A DNA stretch of 64,000 nt from Rhodococcus erythropolis NBRC 15567 (GTDB lineage Bacteria; Actinomycetota; Actinomycetes; Mycobacteriales; Mycobacteriaceae), in contig NZ_BCRM01000035.1 in NCBI RefSeq assembly GCF_001552595.1, positions 1 to 64,000 on the forward strand, read 5' to 3'. The notes beneath the pieces are model-generated. The model searched no databases. It was not told the DNA's origin and worked only from the letters and a program-made list of their open reading frames with translations. Shown piece after piece: positions 18,372 through 25,920 of this stretch (its first letter is position 1; every line of letters begins with the position of its first letter). A program made the position numbers and the translations under genes.

Positions 18372-18390
18372 ACTGAACCGGAAGTTCAGT
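18372..18390. promoter_or_regulatory. Inverted repeat in the rimJ-sepX gap
   Basis: ACTGAAC-5 nt-GTTCAGT, perfect 7-bp arms, in the 267-base gap before sepX. It could be an operator; no cognate regulator is identified. Otherwise this gap holds no gene that I can see. Confidence 0.35.
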
Positions 18391-18521
18391 TCGGTACGCG
18401 TGTGACACATGAGTATGGTGGGGTTCGGCGCGTCGGCAACGATGCGAGGGCGTCGGCCGTTAACCTTGACTCGTCAACGGCTGGCATAGGTGCTGGTAGG
18501 TGATCGGGAGGAGGCCGCGGC

Positions 18522-19256
18522 ATGCCTAGCTCATTCGTGTGGATCGGGCTGGTGGCCGTGTGGCTGTTCGTCCTGGTGCCGATGCTTGTCAACAAGCGCC
18601 CCAGGATCCGGCAGACGAGTGACGCGGCGCTCGCGACTCGAGTACTCCACCGCGGCGACAGCAACCCTGTTCAGCGCGGGCCGGCAGCAGGACATCGAAG
18701 CGATCCGAACTGGCAACCAGAACCAGTGCGCAGCAGCTACGACGCGGAGGACCAGATGGACACTCACGCAGAAGACGACTACACCGGCGGTCGTGCACCG
18801 GTCGGAGAATTTGTTCCCGTTCGGCGCGGCCGAGGCGGATTCGACCCCGAGGCGGATGCCATCGCCCGGGAGGCGCGGTACGCATTCCGTCAGCGGACAT
18901 TGCTGGGCCTGGCATTCGTCGCGATTCTCTCGGGCGCTCTCGCATTGATCATCTCGCCGATGGTGTGGTGGTTGTTTGTGCTGACCGTGTGCGGCCTCGG
19001 TGGGTACATGGCGTACCTACGTCGGCAGGTTCGGATCGAGCAGGAGATTCGCCGTCGTCGCACCGAGCGCCTCAACCGATCGCGACTCGGAGTCGAATCG
19101 CACACCGACGAAGAGCTGCGCCTGATTCCCGCGCGATTGCGCCGGCCAGGAGCGGTTGTTCTCGAGGTCGACGACGAAGATCCGGCGTTCGATCACTTGG
19201 ATCACTACGAAGAAGAGGTCAGGCACACCGAGATGCGTCGCGCATCCGGTCAGTGA
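18522..19256 (+). CDS. sepX: Divisome protein SepX/GlpR
   Basis: 244 residues. N-terminal membrane helix (SFVWIGLVAVWLFVLVPMLV), a hydrophilic linker, a paired hydrophobic stretch at ~127-165 and a C-terminal charged region (RRRRTERLNR...). This is the actinobacterial GlpR family (Rv0996), named SepX in Streptomyces where it interacts with cell-division proteins. GGGAGGAGG precedes the ATG. Confidence 0.85.
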   Translation: MPSSFVWIGLVAVWLFVLVPMLVNKRPRIRQTSDAALATRVLHRGDSNPVQRGPAAGHRSDPNWQPEPVRSSYDAEDQMDTHAEDDYTGGRAPVGEFVPVRRGRGGFDPEADAIAREARYAFRQRTLLGLAFVAILSGALALIISPMVWWLFVLTVCGLGGYMAYLRRQVRIEQEIRRRRTERLNRSRLGVESHTDEELRLIPARLRRPGAVVLEVDDEDPAFDHLDHYEEEVRHTEMRRASGQ

Positions 19257-19358
19257 CCTTCTGGGCCGATCTTGTCAGGTCGAAAGTTCGTGTCGGGTGA
19301 TTCCAACGGGAGTATTCGTTCCTGTTAGAGTTGCCGAGCACCGCTGAGGCGGTGGCAC

Positions 19359-19434
19359 GGGGCTGTGGCGCAGTTGGTAGCGCGCTTCGTTCGCATCGAA
19401 GAGGTCAGGGGTTCGATTCCCCTCAGCTCCACCA
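19359..19434 (+). tRNA. tRNA-Ala (anticodon CGC)
   Basis: 76-nt cloverleaf with acceptor GGGGCTG/CAGCTCC, D-arm GCGCAGTTGGTAGCGC, anticodon stem CTTCG/CGAAG with loop TTCGCAT (CGC at 34-36), T-arm AGGGGTTCGATTCCCCT and an encoded CCA. It reads alanine GCG codons. The accessory-looking block 19.7-23.4 kb starts just 3' of it. Confidence 0.96.
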
Positions 19435-19446
19435 AGAAGTACCAGC

Positions 19447-19483
19447 AAAAAGGGTCTTTCAACGAAAGTTGAACGGCCCTTTC
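19447..19483 (+). terminator. Terminator after tRNA-Ala
   Basis: Hairpin with arms AAAGGG...TTTCAAC and GTTGAA...CCCTTT around a GAAA tetraloop, 13 bases after the tRNA. Confidence 0.7.
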
Positions 19484-19708
19484 CTGCATTTTCAGAGCCT
19501 GCCCGAATTGTGAAGATTTAGCTCGAGTGTGCGCCGTTTCATACGATTGCGACCGCTGATCCGGACCGTTGAGCTTCCAAGTGAGGGATGATCCTTGGGC
19601 GGATACATGTTTGCCGGAAATGTAACGAGGGTGTGTCCGGTGCGATAGGCACGATGAGTCTGCCGCAGTTTTCCGCAGGTCGGACGTATGTGTCGGGGAG
19701 GAATGTCG

Positions 19709-20746
19709 ATGAGCCAGCCACGACGGCTAGCGATGATGCTTGTTGCTGTGATGTGCCTGATGGGTATCGGCGTCCTTGCCGTATCGGTCTTCCCTGCCAT
19801 CGTCGCCGCCCAACCTGGCGGCAACAGTGGCGGTGGAAACAATGGCAACGGAAACGGCAATTACGGCAACAACGGTGGCAATAACAACGGCAACAACGGC
19901 AACGGTGGCGGTAACAACGGCAACGGTGGCGGTAACAACGGCAACGGCAACTATGGCTGGCATTGCCACCATCACAACTGCGGTACAACCGTAATTCCGA
20001 CGCCGACCACGACGACTGAGCCCACGACCACTGAGCCCACGACGACGACTGAGCCCACGACGACTGAGCCCACGACGACGACTGAGCCCACGACGACTGA
20101 GCCCACGACGACTGAGCCGACCACGACGACTGAGCCGACCACGACGACTGAGCCGACCACGACGACTGAGCCCACGACAACTGAGGCCTCGACCAACCCT
20201 TCGGCGTCGCAACGTCCGAGCAGCAGCGCTTCCCCTGCGACCAACGCAACTTCGCAGACTGAGAGTTCATCTAGCGAAGCAGCCTCCGAGACGACGCAGT
20301 CCCCTTCCGAGTCGCAGTCGAGTTCCGAGCCATCCTCGGAGGCAGCGGTTCCGCCGGCTGGACCGTCTGATCCGCAGGGGCCGTCAGCAGGCGGCGGAGC
20401 ACCTGCACCCTCTGCCGGTGGACCGGCGAACGCTGCGCCGGGCGCAGTCGCAGCACCGTCCGCGCCCGAGGTTCTGGCCGCACCGGCTCCCGTAGCTCCC
20501 CAGGTACCGTCGAACGCTCCGAACGTCGCGAGTCCCAGTGAGAACCCGCAGGCATTCCCGACGGCGTTCACTCAAGGCCTTCCACCGATTCTCAACGCTG
20601 CCGCCGTCGCAGGCGGTGTGGGCGGAATGGCAGTCGTAGCGGCCGGTGCGGGAGCAATGACTTTCCGCGGAGCATCGTTGCAGAAGGCACGTATGGCTGC
20701 CGCACGTGCCGAATTCCTGGCACCCGGATCACAGGGAGGTGCGTGA
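19709..20746 (+). CDS. Secreted low-complexity Asn/Gly and Thr/Glu/Pro repeat protein
   Basis: 345 residues from ATG 19709, which has GGGGAGG seven bases upstream; ATG 19703 is too close to that site. Layout: basic N-terminus and signal or anchor helix (MLVAVMCLMGIGVLAVSVFPAIVAA); Asn/Gly-rich repeats (NNGNGGGNNGNGG); a His/Cys cluster (WHCHHHNC); eleven TTTTEP or TTTEP units; a Ser- then Pro/Ala-rich stretch; and a C-terminal hydrophobic helix (AAAVAGGVGGMAVVAAGAGAM) with a basic tail. It looks like an exported protein anchored at one or both ends, with a flexible, possibly glycosylated stalk. No family recognised. First gene of an operon with the ImmA-like peptidase and a membrane protein. 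Confidence 0.75.
   Translation: MSQPRRLAMMLVAVMCLMGIGVLAVSVFPAIVAAQPGGNSGGGNNGNGNGNYGNNGGNNNGNNGNGGGNNGNGGGNNGNGNYGWHCHHHNCGTTVIPTPTTTTEPTTTEPTTTTEPTTTEPTTTTEPTTTEPTTTEPTTTTEPTTTTEPTTTTEPTTTEASTNPSASQRPSSSASPATNATSQTESSSSEAASETTQSPSESQSSSEPSSEAAVPPAGPSDPQGPSAGGGAPAPSAGGPANAAPGAVAAPSAPEVLAAPAPVAPQVPSNAPNVASPSENPQAFPTAFTQGLPPILNAAAVAGGVGGMAVVAAGAGAMTFRGASLQKARMAAARAEFLAPGSQGGA
20006..20186 (+). repeat. Tandem repeat encoding (T)TTTEP units
   Basis: Eleven imperfect 15- or 18-bp units built on ACGACGACTGAGCCC, all in frame, so slippage would change stalk length without a frameshift. Confidence 0.9.
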
Positions 20747-20749
20747 GTC

Positions 20750-21250
20750 GTGCCGGACAGACGTTCACATCGCCGCGTTCTGGCCGCGGTGGATGCCGTA
20801 TGTGACGCAGCAGCGTCGTCGGAGGCTGTGTCACTGCTTACGGTGGTGCAGACAGTCGCCCGAGAGCGCGGGCGCCCGATCGAGATCGATCTGGAAACCC
20901 CTCTCGCCACCGGAGTGTGCGGTCAGCGCCGGGCCTACGACGACCACGACGTCATCGTTTTGGCTCCCGGGCTACCCAATGTCGAGCGGACTCTGGCACA
21001 TGAGTTGGGGCACATAGTGTTTCGCCACGAGGGTGCCGAGATCGCCGAGGCGACGCTCGAGGTCAGTGATGATTTGATCGCCTACATGTTGAGTCAACGT
21101 TCTCTGCGGCGCAACGAACCCGTGCCGATGGATGACATCGCGGAGTGGGAAGCCGAGACGTTCGCGTCGATGTTGATCATGCGTCTGCGAACGATGAGTG
21201 GCCGTGGGACACCGCTGTCGGTGTTGCGGTACGACGAGGCGATCGGATGA
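20750..21250 (+). CDS. ImmA/IrrE-family metallo-endopeptidase
   Basis: 166 residues, GTG start 20750, three bases after the previous stop. The zinc-protease motif HELGH sits in LAHELGHIVFRHEG (~residues 83-96), and the distal acidic motif EWEAETFASMLIMR provides the third ligand region. Proteins of this family cleave or bind XRE-type repressors in mobile elements (ImmA) or act in stress responses (IrrE). An XRE regulator is encoded convergently 1 kb downstream, a plausible substrate or partner. The ATGA overlap couples it to the membrane protein. Confidence 0.85.
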   Translation: MPDRRSHRRVLAAVDAVCDAAASSEAVSLLTVVQTVARERGRPIEIDLETPLATGVCGQRRAYDDHDVIVLAPGLPNVERTLAHELGHIVFRHEGAEIAEATLEVSDDLIAYMLSQRSLRRNEPVPMDDIAEWEAETFASMLIMRLRTMSGRGTPLSVLRYDEAIG

Positions 21251-22248
21251 TCTTTTGGGCTGTGGCCCTTCTCGTCTGGGTTGCAGCCGGCGCGAGACTG
21301 GGTCGAGTTGTCGCGCGCACCGCGACGCCGTTGCGAATGTCGATGGTCTTCGCAGGCTTCTCGGTCGCATTGTCGTCGACGGTCATGGTGCCGGCGGTGT
21401 GGGACATCGTCGATCGAATTGCGCCGGAGCAACATGCCGCAGCGATGATCGTCATCGTCTTGTGGACCGCGTTGTCTGCGGCCAGTGCAGTCGGCGCCGT
21501 GTCTGCCTGGCCGGTGATGTCGCGTCCAGCTATGCGCGGCCTCGCCACGGTGCTGTACTCGGTGGGGCTCCTGGTGGCGATCGCGGTTCTTTTCGGATAC
21601 CCAGCGCCGGCCCTGATCTTTATCATTGTCGCTCTGTCCCTTGTCATTTCGACGGGGCTACGGCACGTTGCCTGGGCGCCGTTGGGTCGCGGTATCGCAT
21701 TGATCGTGACAGGTTCGTCGGTCTTGCTTGTCGTGGTCGTCGTGATGCTGGTCGAATCGATCGGTGGCACCAGCGCACTCGAATCGGATATCTGGACGGG
21801 CGCAGGGGTGTGGTTCATCGCTGCCTCGAGTGTTCTGATAGCGCTGGGCATCACGTGGGTGCTTCTCGAGACGTGGTTGCGCGCACGACGAGACTTGTAT
21901 CGCCTACGGCGGATGCATGCGCTTCTGGTGAAGCGATTCCCCGAGGTTGTCGACGCGGACAGCGCCGGAAGTACGTCAGTACTCCGGGCATCGGACATGA
22001 TCGCCCAGATCATGGATGCGATGTACATACAGTCCGGCGCCGGGATGTTCGACGTCGGTGGTCAGGAACCGCCCCGGGCAGTTACCGCCCATGCAGGAAT
22101 ACTTGCGGGGTGGATCGCGGATCCATTGGCCTCGGATGTGTTGGACACCAGATGGATTGCGCCACCGGAGAAGATGTCGGCGCGCCGATGGGTGTTGTTG
22201 TTGGCGAAGGAACTCGATGAAACGACAAAAGTAGGTCGACGTTCGTAG
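21247..22248 (+). CDS. Multi-pass membrane protein, MAB_1171c-like
   Basis: 333 residues from ATG 21247, overlapping the peptidase stop (ATGA). About seven hydrophobic helices fill residues 1-210. A soluble C-terminal part contains RRLRRMHALLVKRFPEVVD, reminiscent of the DUF6545/MAB_1171c family, whose genes often sit beside ImmA-type peptidases and XRE regulators in actinobacteria (from memory). Transport or signalling has been suggested; the function is not established. The longer frame from 21145 overlaps the peptidase gene and is rejected. Confidence 0.75.
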   Translation: MIFWAVALLVWVAAGARLGRVVARTATPLRMSMVFAGFSVALSSTVMVPAVWDIVDRIAPEQHAAAMIVIVLWTALSAASAVGAVSAWPVMSRPAMRGLATVLYSVGLLVAIAVLFGYPAPALIFIIVALSLVISTGLRHVAWAPLGRGIALIVTGSSVLLVVVVVMLVESIGGTSALESDIWTGAGVWFIAASSVLIALGITWVLLETWLRARRDLYRLRRMHALLVKRFPEVVDADSAGSTSVLRASDMIAQIMDAMYIQSGAGMFDVGGQEPPRAVTAHAGILAGWIADPLASDVLDTRWIAPPEKMSARRWVLLLAKELDETTKVGRRS

Positions 22249-22258
22249 TCGACCTACT
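22230..22258. terminator. Bidirectional terminator
   Basis: Perfect 11-bp inverted repeat (AGTAGGTCGAC, 7-nt loop) overlapping the last codons of the membrane protein, between convergent genes. Confidence 0.8.
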
Positions 22259-22290
22259 CCATGTCAATTCAGTGCTTCAGCACATTTGCA

Positions 22291-22707
22291 TCAGCGTGAC
22301 GCGTCGGGCGGAACCTCTGGCAAACCCTCACTCGCGCGGAGCTTTTCAGCCATCGTGGTGAGCAGATTCTGCGATTCTTCCGACAGGTCGAATGCGCGGC
22401 TCGAGAGGCGGCGAAGGCCGTAACCTTGGAGCTGCGAGAGCAGTTCGAGGTCGTGATCGATCTTGGCAGCGTAGATGTCGTTGAAGAAGTAGTCGGGCTT
22501 CACCTTGAAGAACCGGGCGAACGCAGCGACTGTCTCGTCCGAGGGGTTGGTGCGCTGTCCCGAGCGGAGCTGCGAGATGTACGGCTTGGAGATCTGATGG
22601 CCGTCTTCGATGAGCGCTGCCGCAACCTCGGCGTTGGTGTGGGGTTTGCGCCCCGGAGGATGAACACTGTCGAACAGTTTGTTCAATCGTTCTGCAAAGT
22701 CAGCCAT
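22291..22707 (-). CDS. EspR-like XRE-family transcriptional regulator
   Basis: 138 residues. The N-terminal HTH with FAERLNKLFDSVHPPGRKPHTNAEVA and SKPYISQLRSGQRTNPS closely follows M. tuberculosis EspR, a nucleoid-like regulator of ESX-1 and cell-wall genes. The C-terminal half (KIDHDLELLSQLQGYGLRRLSSRAF) is the dimerisation region. It is convergent with the ImmA-peptidase operon, the likely functional partner, and nested palindromes lie upstream of its start. Confidence 0.85.
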   Translation of the reverse strand: MADFAERLNKLFDSVHPPGRKPHTNAEVAAALIEDGHQISKPYISQLRSGQRTNPSDETVAAFARFFKVKPDYFFNDIYAAKIDHDLELLSQLQGYGLRRLSSRAFDLSEESQNLLTTMAEKLRASEGLPEVPPDASR

Positions 22708-22759
22708 TGTGAACCGCCCCGTAATCCTCTCTAGCTAGCAATTGTCCGTTCAGTGAATC

Positions 22760-22800
22760 CTACGGTATCACGCGGATAACCGATCGGTAGCTCACCGTAG
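22760..22800. promoter_or_regulatory. Nested palindromes upstream of the EspR-like gene
   Basis: Outer arms CTACGGT (22760-22766) and ACCGTAG (22794-22800) enclose the perfect palindrome ACCGATCGGT (22779-22788), about 55-95 bases upstream of the start codon. Candidate binding sites for autoregulation. Confidence 0.45.
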
Positions 22801-23046
22801 TCTGTTTAGTGGACCAGTTGTCAAATGTGTCCGAGATTCGTTTCGTTCGGCCATTGAGTGCTCAGCTATGTCTCAGCGCACATTGAGTATCGGCCGCACG
22901 AAGATTGTGCAGCTACGGTCGCGCTATTTGAACCTTCCATTACTTGGTTAATGTGCCCAGTATCAAACCTTTTACCCGTTTTGGCGATATTAGCTAAGCG
23001 TTAGCCTGGTTTTTCATATGTGTTCCGAAAGGAAAACCGCAGTTCA
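22801..23046. other. AT-rich intergenic stretch
   Basis: About 250 bases without a convincing gene, clearly richer in A and T than the surroundings, especially 22930-23030. It contains the short palindrome GCTAAGCGTTAGC (22993-23005). It may hold promoters, EspR-type binding sites or an RNA gene; nothing specific can be identified. Confidence 0.4.
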
Positions 23047-23172
23047 GTGACGGTGTGGAGTGATGCGGTTGCAATTATGGCGACTGTTCGCGATGTTGCT
23101 CGAATCACTTCGGGGTTGAACCTTGAACGGTTTGCCGGAATGCAATCTGCGCTAGCTAAACCCCCTGCGTAG
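23047..23172 (+). CDS. Possible small protein (41 residues)
   Basis: GTG at 23047 opens a 41-codon frame (VTVWSDAVAIMATVRDVARIT...ALAKPPA) preceded by AAAGGA at 12 bases. It ends 15 bases before the next small gene, so they could form one transcript. Only weak evidence: no family recognised and below-average G+C. Confidence 0.3.
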   Translation: MTVWSDAVAIMATVRDVARITSGLNLERFAGMQSALAKPPA

Positions 23173-23187
23173 GTGCAGAATTGTGAT

Positions 23188-23343
23188 ATGAAACACACGA
23201 TGAGCGATGACGAACTGCGCCGCGCGATCCGTGAAATCCAGGATCGAGCCCACGACGCACGCAAGCGTGGGGACGATGTAGCGGCGGAAGAACTCGACCG
23301 TACGGTCAGGGGCTATCAAGAGCAGATGGCTCAGCGTCTGTAG
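23188..23343 (+). CDS. Small charged hypothetical protein (51 residues)
   Basis: Frame MKHTMSDDELRRAIREIQD...GYQEQMAQRL, strongly charged and predicted helical, with normal high-G+C codon use. ATG 23188 or ATG 23200 (MSDDELRR) could start it. No family recognised. It lies between the EspR-like regulator and the SDR gene. Confidence 0.55.
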   Translation: MKHTMSDDELRRAIREIQDRAHDARKRGDDVAAEELDRTVRGYQEQMAQRL

Positions 23344-23485
23344 CTGTCGGTGGGTTCGGCGGCTGCCGCCGAGGTCGTGGGTTCTGGCATGCTCACGGCC
23401 GCAATGCGTGTTTCGGGGCGGCCGCACAACGCGTGCGTAGACTTTCCCGCATGTCCACAGTACGAGTGCGGGGGAGTGTCGATCC

Positions 23486-24331
23486 ATGTCAGTAAGGTCG
23501 CTCGAGGGTAAGAAATGCCTGATCACCGGCGCTGGTAGTGGGATAGGACGCGCAACTGCACTGCGGGCATCCGAGGCCGGAGCCGAATTGTTTCTCACTG
23601 ATGTCAACGACCGTGGATTGCAAGAGACTGCCGCAATGGTTGGTGCCGGAGGCGGCACGGTCAGTTTGGCCAAGGCACTCGATATCTCGGATTACGACGA
23701 GGTCGTGAAATTCGGTACCGAGATTCACACTCAATTCTCTCCGATGGATGTCGTCATGAATATCGCCGGCATTTCAGCGTGGGGAACTATCGAGAACCTC
23801 GAGCATCGGCACTGGAAGTCGATGGTTGACGTCAACCTGATGGGACCGATCCATGTCATGGAGACGTTCGTTCCGCCCATGATCCGCGCCGGCAAGGGTG
23901 GGCACCTGGTCAATGTTTCTTCGGCCGCTGGGCTCTTGGCACTGCCGTGGCATGCCGCTTACAGTGCGAGCAAGTTCGGCCTTCGCGGGGTCTCCGAGGT
24001 GCTGCGATTCGATCTGAAGCGGCACGGAATCGGCGTCAGTCTGGTTGTGCCTGGTGGGGTGAAGACGCCTTTGGTGGGAACCGTGGAGATCGCGGGTATC
24101 GACCGGGATGACCCGCGGGTCAAAAAGCTCACGCACCGGTTCGAGAAGCGCGCGGTCTCCCCGGAGAAGGTGGCCTCGTGCATTCTGCGGGGAATCGAGA
24201 AGAACACGTACCTCGTGTATACGTCCAATGACATTCGATTCGGATACTGGTGGGCCCGCAAATTCGCCCCGCCTTACGAGTTCGTGATGCAAAAAGCGAA
24301 CGACCAGTTCAGTAAATTGCTCAAGCGATGA
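23486..24331 (+). CDS. Short-chain dehydrogenase/reductase
   Basis: 281-residue NAD(P)-dependent SDR. Glycine motif TGAGSGIG near residue 14, NIAG, catalytic Ser (VNVSSAAG) and the YSASK motif are intact. The C-terminal extension (YLVYTSNDIRFGYWWARKFAPP) is typical of SDRs acting on hydrophobic substrates in mycolata. Substrate unknown. A DUF2505 gene follows 48 bases downstream. Confidence 0.88.
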   Translation: MSVRSLEGKKCLITGAGSGIGRATALRASEAGAELFLTDVNDRGLQETAAMVGAGGGTVSLAKALDISDYDEVVKFGTEIHTQFSPMDVVMNIAGISAWGTIENLEHRHWKSMVDVNLMGPIHVMETFVPPMIRAGKGGHLVNVSSAAGLLALPWHAAYSASKFGLRGVSEVLRFDLKRHGIGVSLVVPGGVKTPLVGTVEIAGIDRDDPRVKKLTHRFEKRAVSPEKVASCILRGIEKNTYLVYTSNDIRFGYWWARKFAPPYEFVMQKANDQFSKLLKR

Positions 24332-24379
24332 GCATTAACTCCGACGGGACTTTTATCTAGTCGAATAGGGACCAAAGTC

Positions 24380-24862
24380 ATGCCGAAGAGTTTTCACTTC
24401 GATATCGAATTCAAATATCCGATCGACGACGTGCATCGAACTTTGACAGACCCGAGTTATTGGAAAGTCCGACTCGGAGACCTTTATGCCACCTCGGACA
24501 TCGAAGCTGGAGACGGATCGATCGAAGTATCCGTGTCCGAGGAAATCGACTCCGCCTCCCTCCCGACCCTGGTCGCCAAGGTTGCGCCGAGTCGACTGGG
24601 TCTGACACGGGTCGACCACTGGGGGCCTCTGTCTGACGGGAAGGCCGCAGGGTCGGTCACCGGGATCGCGCACGGACTGCCGATACGAATCGAGACGACG
24701 CTGGGCCTCACCGCCGCCGAGTCCTGCACGCGACTGGTCGTCGACGGGACGGCCGAAGTGAAGATGCCGATTATCGGCGGCCAGATCGAGAAGTTGCTGA
24801 AGAAGACCGTCGAGGACTTGCTGGGGCGCGATCGGGACGCTGTCGAGTCATTTCTCGCCTGA
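24380..24862 (+). CDS. DUF2505 (SRPBCC-fold) protein
   Basis: 160 residues resembling the actinobacterial DUF2505 family, a START/SRPBCC-like ligand-binding fold: FHFDIEFKYPIDDVHRTLTDPSYW at the start and an IIGGQIEKLLKKTVEDLL C-terminal helix. Cytoplasmic, ligand unknown. Its end overlaps the convergent soxR end by 15 bases. Confidence 0.8.
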   Translation: MPKSFHFDIEFKYPIDDVHRTLTDPSYWKVRLGDLYATSDIEAGDGSIEVSVSEEIDSASLPTLVAKVAPSRLGLTRVDHWGPLSDGKAAGSVTGIAHGLPIRIETTLGLTAAESCTRLVVDGTAEVKMPIIGGQIEKLLKKTVEDLLGRDRDAVESFLA

Positions 24863-25327
24863 GTCGGCGCCGAAATCCACCTCCAGAACGCGTGCACCTG
24901 GGCCGGCGGCAGCGAGTTGATCGTGAGGGTTTGCGAGGGCGCATCCCTCCAGTGAGAGACACCCGCAACCTATGCAACCGGTGAGATTGTCGCGTAGTCG
25001 TTCCAGTTGCTCGATGCGGAGATCGAGGTGGCGCCGCCATCCGGTCGACAACCGTTCCCAATCTGCGCGGTTCGGGGTACGGCCTTCAGGAAGTGTGCCG
25101 AGGGCTTCCCGGATTTCCGACAGTGGAATGCCGACGCGTTGCGAGATTCGGATGAAGCCGACGCGTCGAAGCGTGTCTCGTTGGTATCGACGCTGGTTGC
25201 CGCTGGTCCGGCGACTGACGATGAGGCCTTCTCGTTCGTAGAAATGCAGGGCCGAGACGGCGACACCGCTGCGCTCGGAGAGCTGGCCGGGCGTAAGTTC
25301 CTTGGCTTTCCACGACGGCATCTCCAT
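24848..25327 (-). CDS. soxR: Redox-sensitive MerR-type activator SoxR
   Basis: About 159 residues. MerR HTH (LTPGQLSERSGVAVSALHFYEREGL), dimerisation helix, and the SoxR [2Fe-2S] motif C-x2-C-x-C-x5-C in GCIGCGCLSLEGC. Oxidised by redox-cycling compounds, it activates target promoters. The start is ATG 25327 or 25321. It follows the nitrobindin gene by five bases and is probably in the same transcript. Confidence 0.93.
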   Translation of the reverse strand: MEMPSWKAKELTPGQLSERSGVAVSALHFYEREGLIVSRRTSGNQRRYQRDTLRRVGFIRISQRVGIPLSEIREALGTLPEGRTPNRADWERLSTGWRRHLDLRIEQLERLRDNLTGCIGCGCLSLEGCALANPHDQLAAAGPGARVLEVDFGADSGEK

Positions 25328-25332
25328 GGCGA

Positions 25333-25821
25333 CTACCGGTCCGTCGCCCGGTGGAGGGTGGCGTGGAGATGATGCGTCAGCGGGGTGTCGCCGTGCGCCA
25401 TCCACAAGTCGTAGGTCAGGGTGTCGCCTTGGACGCGCATGACTCGCCGGACGTCGTGAACCGGTTTTGCGTCGGGCGATGCTGCGAGCGTGAGACGGGT
25501 CAAGGCGAGAGTGCCTTCGGAGTCGACGGTGCCGCGATGGATCTCGACAAAACCGGTGGGCTGGCTGACCAGCAGTTCGAGCTCACCACCAGGTGTCGGG
25601 CGCAGGTATCCCGATTCCATGTGAAGTGGTCGGCCGTCGGGGAGCCCTCGAGTGCGCGACGAGTAGGTGACAAACGGTTTCGGAGTCGGAGCGAACTCGA
25701 TCTCCTCGGAGTACTCGAAGTCGTCGATGGTGGGGAAATGTCCGGCTCCAGCGCCGACCCAGCGCCCGGTGAACCTGTCGATTCCGGCGCCGCCCAGCGC
25801 CGCCTGATCCGTGCTACTCAT
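25333..25821 (-). CDS. Nitrobindin-type heme protein (FABP-like)
   Basis: 162 residues of the nitrobindin/DUF1794 ten-strand barrel, with the N-terminal GRWVGAGAGHFPTI motif (GxWxGxGxGxYPTI) and the C-terminal THHLHATLHR, which contributes the heme-iron histidine region. Such proteins bind ferric heme and react with NO or peroxynitrite. Upstream of soxR in a likely redox-stress operon. Confidence 0.88.
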   Translation of the reverse strand: MSSTDQAALGGAGIDRFTGRWVGAGAGHFPTIDDFEYSEEIEFAPTPKPFVTYSSRTRGLPDGRPLHMESGYLRPTPGGELELLVSQPTGFVEIHRGTVDSEGTLALTRLTLAASPDAKPVHDVRRVMRVQGDTLTYDLWMAHGDTPLTHHLHATLHRATDR

Positions 25822-25920
25822 TGCGTGGTCCTCTCGCCTGCGTCGGATCAGACGTTACGCGGGAAGATATGGCAGCTGCTCATCCCTGCTGGGTGGGGCC
25901 TACGGGATTAGTGTTCACTC

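Noticed and set aside
18466-18499. Sigma-70-like promoter for sepX (TTGACT with a downstream TAGGTG)
   Set aside because: Spacing between possible -35 and -10 elements does not fit, so no confident promoter call.
20006-20186. Short regular repeats that could suggest a CRISPR array
   Set aside because: Units are 15-18 bp, contiguous without spacers and in frame within a secreted protein; no cas genes.
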